Source: Chlamydiota bacterium (lineage in GTDB: Bacteria > Chlamydiota > Chlamydiia > Chlamydiales > Simkaniaceae). From it: a stretch of DNA of 7,629 nucleotides. This document shows positions 4,907 to 7,629 of the stretch, in pieces (positions within the stretch are counted from its first letter, which is position 1; every line of letters starts with the position of its first letter). The notes below the pieces were generated by a model, which ran no database searches, was not told the origin of the DNA, and saw only the letters and a program-made list of their open reading frames with translations. The stretch is from contig JAKQGT010000027.1 of assembly GCA_029556005.1 (NCBI GenBank), positions 1-7,629 on the forward strand, read 5' to 3'. The position numbers and the translations under genes are program-made.

Positions 4907-6364
4907 ATGTATATTGTTCATTTAACTTCCGAACTCGCCCCTCTAGCAAAAGTGGGAGGTCTCGGGGATGTCACTACAGGCCTATCCAAAGCCCTCACCG
5001 CAGAAGGGGAAGAGGTAGAGGTGATTCTCCCCTTTTACGACCATATCGATCGTAAAAAACTCAAAAATCTCCAGGTTGTTTTTGAAAACCTTGTCTTTCA
5101 TGAAAATGTTAATACCCTTTACTCTGCAGAAGTTGAGGGAGTCAAAACCCTCCTCATCGCACCGGAAAACAATTTCTTTAAAAGAGGGAGAATCTATGGG
5201 GAAGAAGATGACACTCTCCGCTTTTTGTACTTTACCTCTGTAGCCCTTGAATACCTTCTCAAAGCAAACAAACCGATCGATGCCCTCCATTTACATGATT
5301 GGCTAACAGCTCTTGCCGCCCCCCTCTATTATGAGAAATATCAAGCTCTAGGATTAAGGGTACGCGGGATCATGACAAGCATCCACAATATGAAGTACCA
5401 GGGAGTCTGCTCAACAGAACATTTTTCACGTGTAGGACTTAATCCCGACCTATTTCTCAAAGAAGATAAACTCCAAGACCCTACCCATCCCGATAAACTC
5501 AATCTCCTAAAAGGGGGGCTTGTCTATTCCGACTCTCTTACTACGGTTTCCCCTTCATATGCCGAGGAAATAAAGGGAGAAGAAGGTTTTGGATTAGGCC
5601 CCTTAATTCAGAAAAATGGAGGAAAACTCCGGGGGATTTTAAACGGGATCGATACCCTTTACTGGAATCCTGAAACCGATCCTTTTTTGAAAAAAAATTA
5701 CCCAGCAAAACTCCTTTCTCTCGATGAACTCCAGGATGACAAACGAGCCAATCGGAAAGGGTTAGATAAGATGCTACAGATGGACTATGATCCCAATCCC
5801 CTTTTTACCTGTATCACACGCCTTGCTGAGCAAAAAGGACCTCAACTGATCCGTTTTGGGCTAGAATATGTCCTCAAGAAAGGGGGGCAATTTATTCTAC
5901 TGGCTTCTACCCCAGAGGAAAACTTGAAAAATGAGTTTTATGCTTTAGCAGAGGAATATCAAGACAACCCCCATGTCCATTTTCATTTTGTTTTCGATGA
6001 AGAGCTGGCTCATCTCACCTACGCAGCTGCTGATTGCATTTTAGTCCCCTCTTTATTTGAACCTTGCGGCTTAACCCAAATGATCGCCCTCCGCTACGGT
6101 ACGATCCCCATTGTTCATAAAGTGGGAGGGTTAAAAGATACGATCTTTGATATTGAACATGAAGATCAACCTTTGAGCATGCGGAATGGGTACACCTTTG
6201 ATTTCCCTTCGAATGATAGCTTACGCTGGTCGATTGACCGGGCCTTTGAGCATTTAAGGAATGATCCTAAAAAATGGGAACGGATGCTCAGAAATGGCTT
6301 TTCTCATGACTGGAGTTGGAAGAAATCAGCTCTGGAATATCTCGAAATCTATCGAAGTTTCTAG
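4907..6364 (+). CDS. glgA: glycogen synthase (GT5 family)
   Basis: GlgA adds glucose from ADP-glucose (or UDP-glucose in some chlamydiae) to the non-reducing end of alpha-1,4-glucan. The 485-residue length fits bacterial GlgA (about 475–490). The N-terminal Rossmann domain opens with HLTSELAPLAKVGGLGDV, with nucleotide-sugar-binding K15 in KVGGLGD. SIHNMKYQG contains H160. The second domain has TRLAEQKG (R305, K310) and FEPCGLTQ with E385 and C387, then VGGLKDT (406–412); these correspond to E. coli H161, R300, K305, E377 and C379. The start at ATG 4907 fits the family N-terminus exactly, yet has no normal ribosome site. It is the only plus-strand gene here, divergent from tRNA-Gln/prs and converging on pgsA 10 bp away. 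In C. trachomatis GlgA is reported to reach the inclusion; nothing here tests that. Confidence 0.97.
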   Translation: MYIVHLTSELAPLAKVGGLGDVTTGLSKALTAEGEEVEVILPFYDHIDRKKLKNLQVVFENLVFHENVNTLYSAEVEGVKTLLIAPENNFFKRGRIYGEEDDTLRFLYFTSVALEYLLKANKPIDALHLHDWLTALAAPLYYEKYQALGLRVRGIMTSIHNMKYQGVCSTEHFSRVGLNPDLFLKEDKLQDPTHPDKLNLLKGGLVYSDSLTTVSPSYAEEIKGEEGFGLGPLIQKNGGKLRGILNGIDTLYWNPETDPFLKKNYPAKLLSLDELQDDKRANRKGLDKMLQMDYDPNPLFTCITRLAEQKGPQLIRFGLEYVLKKGGQFILLASTPEENLKNEFYALAEEYQDNPHVHFHFVFDEELAHLTYAAADCILVPSLFEPCGLTQMIALRYGTIPIVHKVGGLKDTIFDIEHEDQPLSMRNGYTFDFPSNDSLRWSIDRAFEHLRNDPKKWERMLRNGFSHDWSWKKSALEYLEIYRSF

Positions 6365-6374
6365 ATAGTGTTCT

Positions 6375-7013
6375 CTAATTGCTTTTTTCCCAAGCTTGTT
6401 TGATATACAAACGATTTGTCCAAATATATTCCGCTCCAGAAAATAGGGTATAGATCGCGGCAGCTGTAATGATGTAAAAGCTGATATCCTGCAATTGATT
6501 GAGAGAGAGGCTTCCCCATGCATAAGGAATCATTAAAATAAGGATCGCAAAAATGGAAACCCCTTGCAAAACCGCCTTGATTTTACCACTCGTCCGCGCA
6601 GCTAACGCCACCCCTTTTAAAGCACAAAGGGTCCTAAGAGAGCTGATCATGGTATCTCGATAAATAAAAACAAAAACCAGTAGAAGAGGAAGACGGATAA
6701 ATCCTTGAGTAAAGGTGAGAAGAATCGTTAGGCGCGTGATACTGTCTGCCATAGGATCTAAAATTTTTCCTAGCTCTGTGACAATATTATGTTTACGCGC
6801 TAAAAACCCATCAAAAAAGTCGGAAAGCTCCGAGAGGATTAATAAAAATAACAAAATGAAGGGTAGAGAGTGTAGTGAAATCCCCAATTGCTCGTATTTC
6901 AAATAAAAAATCAGAAAGATAGGACTAATAAAAATCCGACTGATCGTCAAAAAAAGAGGCAATTTCACAGGTATGGCTCCCCTAAATAGAGATTGTAATG
7001 TTGCTGCTTTCAT
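6375..7013 (-). CDS. pgsA: CDP-diacylglycerol–glycerol-3-phosphate 3-phosphatidyltransferase
   Basis: PgsA is an inner-membrane enzyme joining CDP-diacylglycerol and glycerol-3-phosphate to phosphatidylglycerophosphate, the precursor of phosphatidylglycerol and cardiolipin. The 212-residue product contains the exact CDP-alcohol phosphotransferase signature D(x2)DG(x2)AR(x8)G(x3)D(x3)D, with D65, D68, G69, A72, R73, G82, D86 and D90. Hydrophobic segments lie at about 19–39, 49–62, 94–118, 149–168 and 177–195, as expected for a multi-pass protein. YRDTMISSLRTL and the later GKIKAVLQG match the PgsA subgroup rather than other CDP-alcohol transferases. ATG 7013 overlaps the rlmN stop as TGATG; a GTG one codon upstream (7016) is an alternative. 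GAG a few bases ahead is the only ribosome site, so coupling to rlmN is likely. Confidence 0.93.
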   Translation of the reverse strand: MKAATLQSLFRGAIPVKLPLFLTISRIFISPIFLIFYLKYEQLGISLHSLPFILLFLLILSELSDFFDGFLARKHNIVTELGKILDPMADSITRLTILLTFTQGFIRLPLLLVFVFIYRDTMISSLRTLCALKGVALAARTSGKIKAVLQGVSIFAILILMIPYAWGSLSLNQLQDISFYIITAAAIYTLFSGAEYIWTNRLYIKQAWEKSN

Positions 7014-7629
7014 CACTCACAGTTAGCTAAAGTCATTTCTGACTCCTTATACTGCTTTTGGTGCATATTAGAAAGCTTTTTTTGCTGCAGGGCTAATTGC
7101 CCACAAGCAGCAGCGATATCTTTCCCTTTGGTATAGCGCCACGTACTTCTCACCCCTCCCTCTGTGAGGATCCCCCGAAATCTTTCAATCGCCCCTTTTT
7201 CGGGACGTTTTAAGTGGATCCCCGGAACCGGGTTAAAAGGGATAAGATTCACGCAACACTGTTCATTTTTTAAAAGTTTTACCAGTTCTTGAGCATGTTC
7301 TATTTTGTCATTCACCCCAGAGAGCATCACATACTCATAGGTAATATCGCGCTTGGTCTTTCGCGCATAGTTACGGGTGACGCGCAAGACATCCTCTAAA
7401 AGAAATTTTCGAGCATAAGGAACGATCTTTTTCCGTAAGTGTTGATTAGGAGCATGCAAGGAGAGAGCGAGATTGACATTCAGCTCTTCCTCCATCAAAC
7501 GCTCAATATTCGGGACCACACCAACAGTCGAAACCGTGATACGGCGCGGAGATAAATTAAAAAGCTCGGGATCAATCAGGATTTTGAGCGCTTGAACAAC
7601 GGAGTCATAGTTTTCTAAAGGCTCCCCCA
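7013..7629 (-). CDS. rlmN: 23S rRNA/tRNA adenine-C2 methyltransferase RlmN, C-terminal half
   Basis: RlmN is a radical-SAM enzyme that methylates C2 of A2503 in 23S rRNA and of A37 in some tRNAs. The 204 residues in the window are the C-terminal part of a protein usually about 350–385 long; the 5' end, including the CxxxCxxC cluster motif, lies beyond 7629. The frame enters as GEPLENYDSVVQAL, the SAM-binding GEPL motif, followed by RRITVSTVGVVPNIERL, LALSLHAPN, YEYVMLSGVND, NLIPFNPVPG and DIAAACGQLA. The Cys in ACGQLA corresponds to the mechanistic Cys355 of E. coli RlmN that carries the methyl group. The last roughly 30 residues are charged and Gln-rich and probably variable. It ends overlapping the pgsA start, so the two are probably cotranscribed. 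Confidence 0.95.
   Translation of the reverse strand, partial: GEPLENYDSVVQALKILIDPELFNLSPRRITVSTVGVVPNIERLMEEELNVNLALSLHAPNQHLRKKIVPYARKFLLEDVLRVTRNYARKTKRDITYEYVMLSGVNDKIEHAQELVKLLKNEQCCVNLIPFNPVPGIHLKRPEKGAIERFRGILTEGGVRSTWRYTKGKDIAAACGQLALQQKKLSNMHQKQYKESEMTLANCE

Noticed and set aside
6398..6412. Stem GTTTG/CAAAC with a 5-base loop near the end of glgA
   Set aside because: Only five AT-rich pairs, no following T-run, and it lies inside pgsA coding sequence; not a credible terminator.

Overview
The window is an ordinary, densely packed housekeeping segment of a bacterial chromosome. The order pgsA–glgA … rplY–pth–rpsF–rpsR–rplI–ispE is, from memory, characteristic of Chlamydiae. Three things suggest an environmental, Parachlamydiales-like member rather than a Chlamydiaceae pathogen: a PRPP synthetase gene (prs) sits inside this block, a heptose-epimerase gene (hldD) is attached at its end, and G+C looks roughly in the mid-40s percent by eye. 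This is an inference from content and order; genus cannot be assigned.

Layout. Bases 1–4771 form a leftward (minus-strand) block read as tRNA-Gln(UUG) → prs → rplY → pth → rpsF → rpsR → rplI → ispE → hldD, with hldD running off the left edge. Gaps within it are tiny: ATGA/GTGA overlaps or 2–46 bp, and no convincing internal terminator, so a single long transcript is plausible. A good sigma70-type promoter (TTGAAA-N17-TACGAT) lies just upstream of the tRNA. Bases 4772–4906 are the only real intergenic region and hold divergent promoters for the tRNA/prs side and for glgA (plus strand). glgA ends 10 bp from the convergent pgsA stop. pgsA and the partial rlmN form a second leftward unit with overlapping TGATG junction.

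How the genes fit together. Most of the leftward block serves translation: ribosomal proteins L25, S6, S18 and L9, peptidyl-tRNA hydrolase, and tRNA-Gln. Prs supplies PRPP for nucleotides, IspE acts in the MEP isoprenoid pathway, and HldD makes the ADP-heptose used for LPS core. On the other side glgA makes glycogen, pgsA makes phosphatidylglycerol precursor, and rlmN modifies 23S rRNA and tRNA.

I see no mobile element, CRISPR array, toxin–antitoxin, defence cassette or unexplained large ORF. The observations worth a second look are small and mostly regulatory: a glgA start that appears leaderless, a shared 13-bp inverted element in both divergent promoters, a hairpin/mini-ORF over the rplY start, the tRNA–prs linkage, and a long acidic tail on L9.
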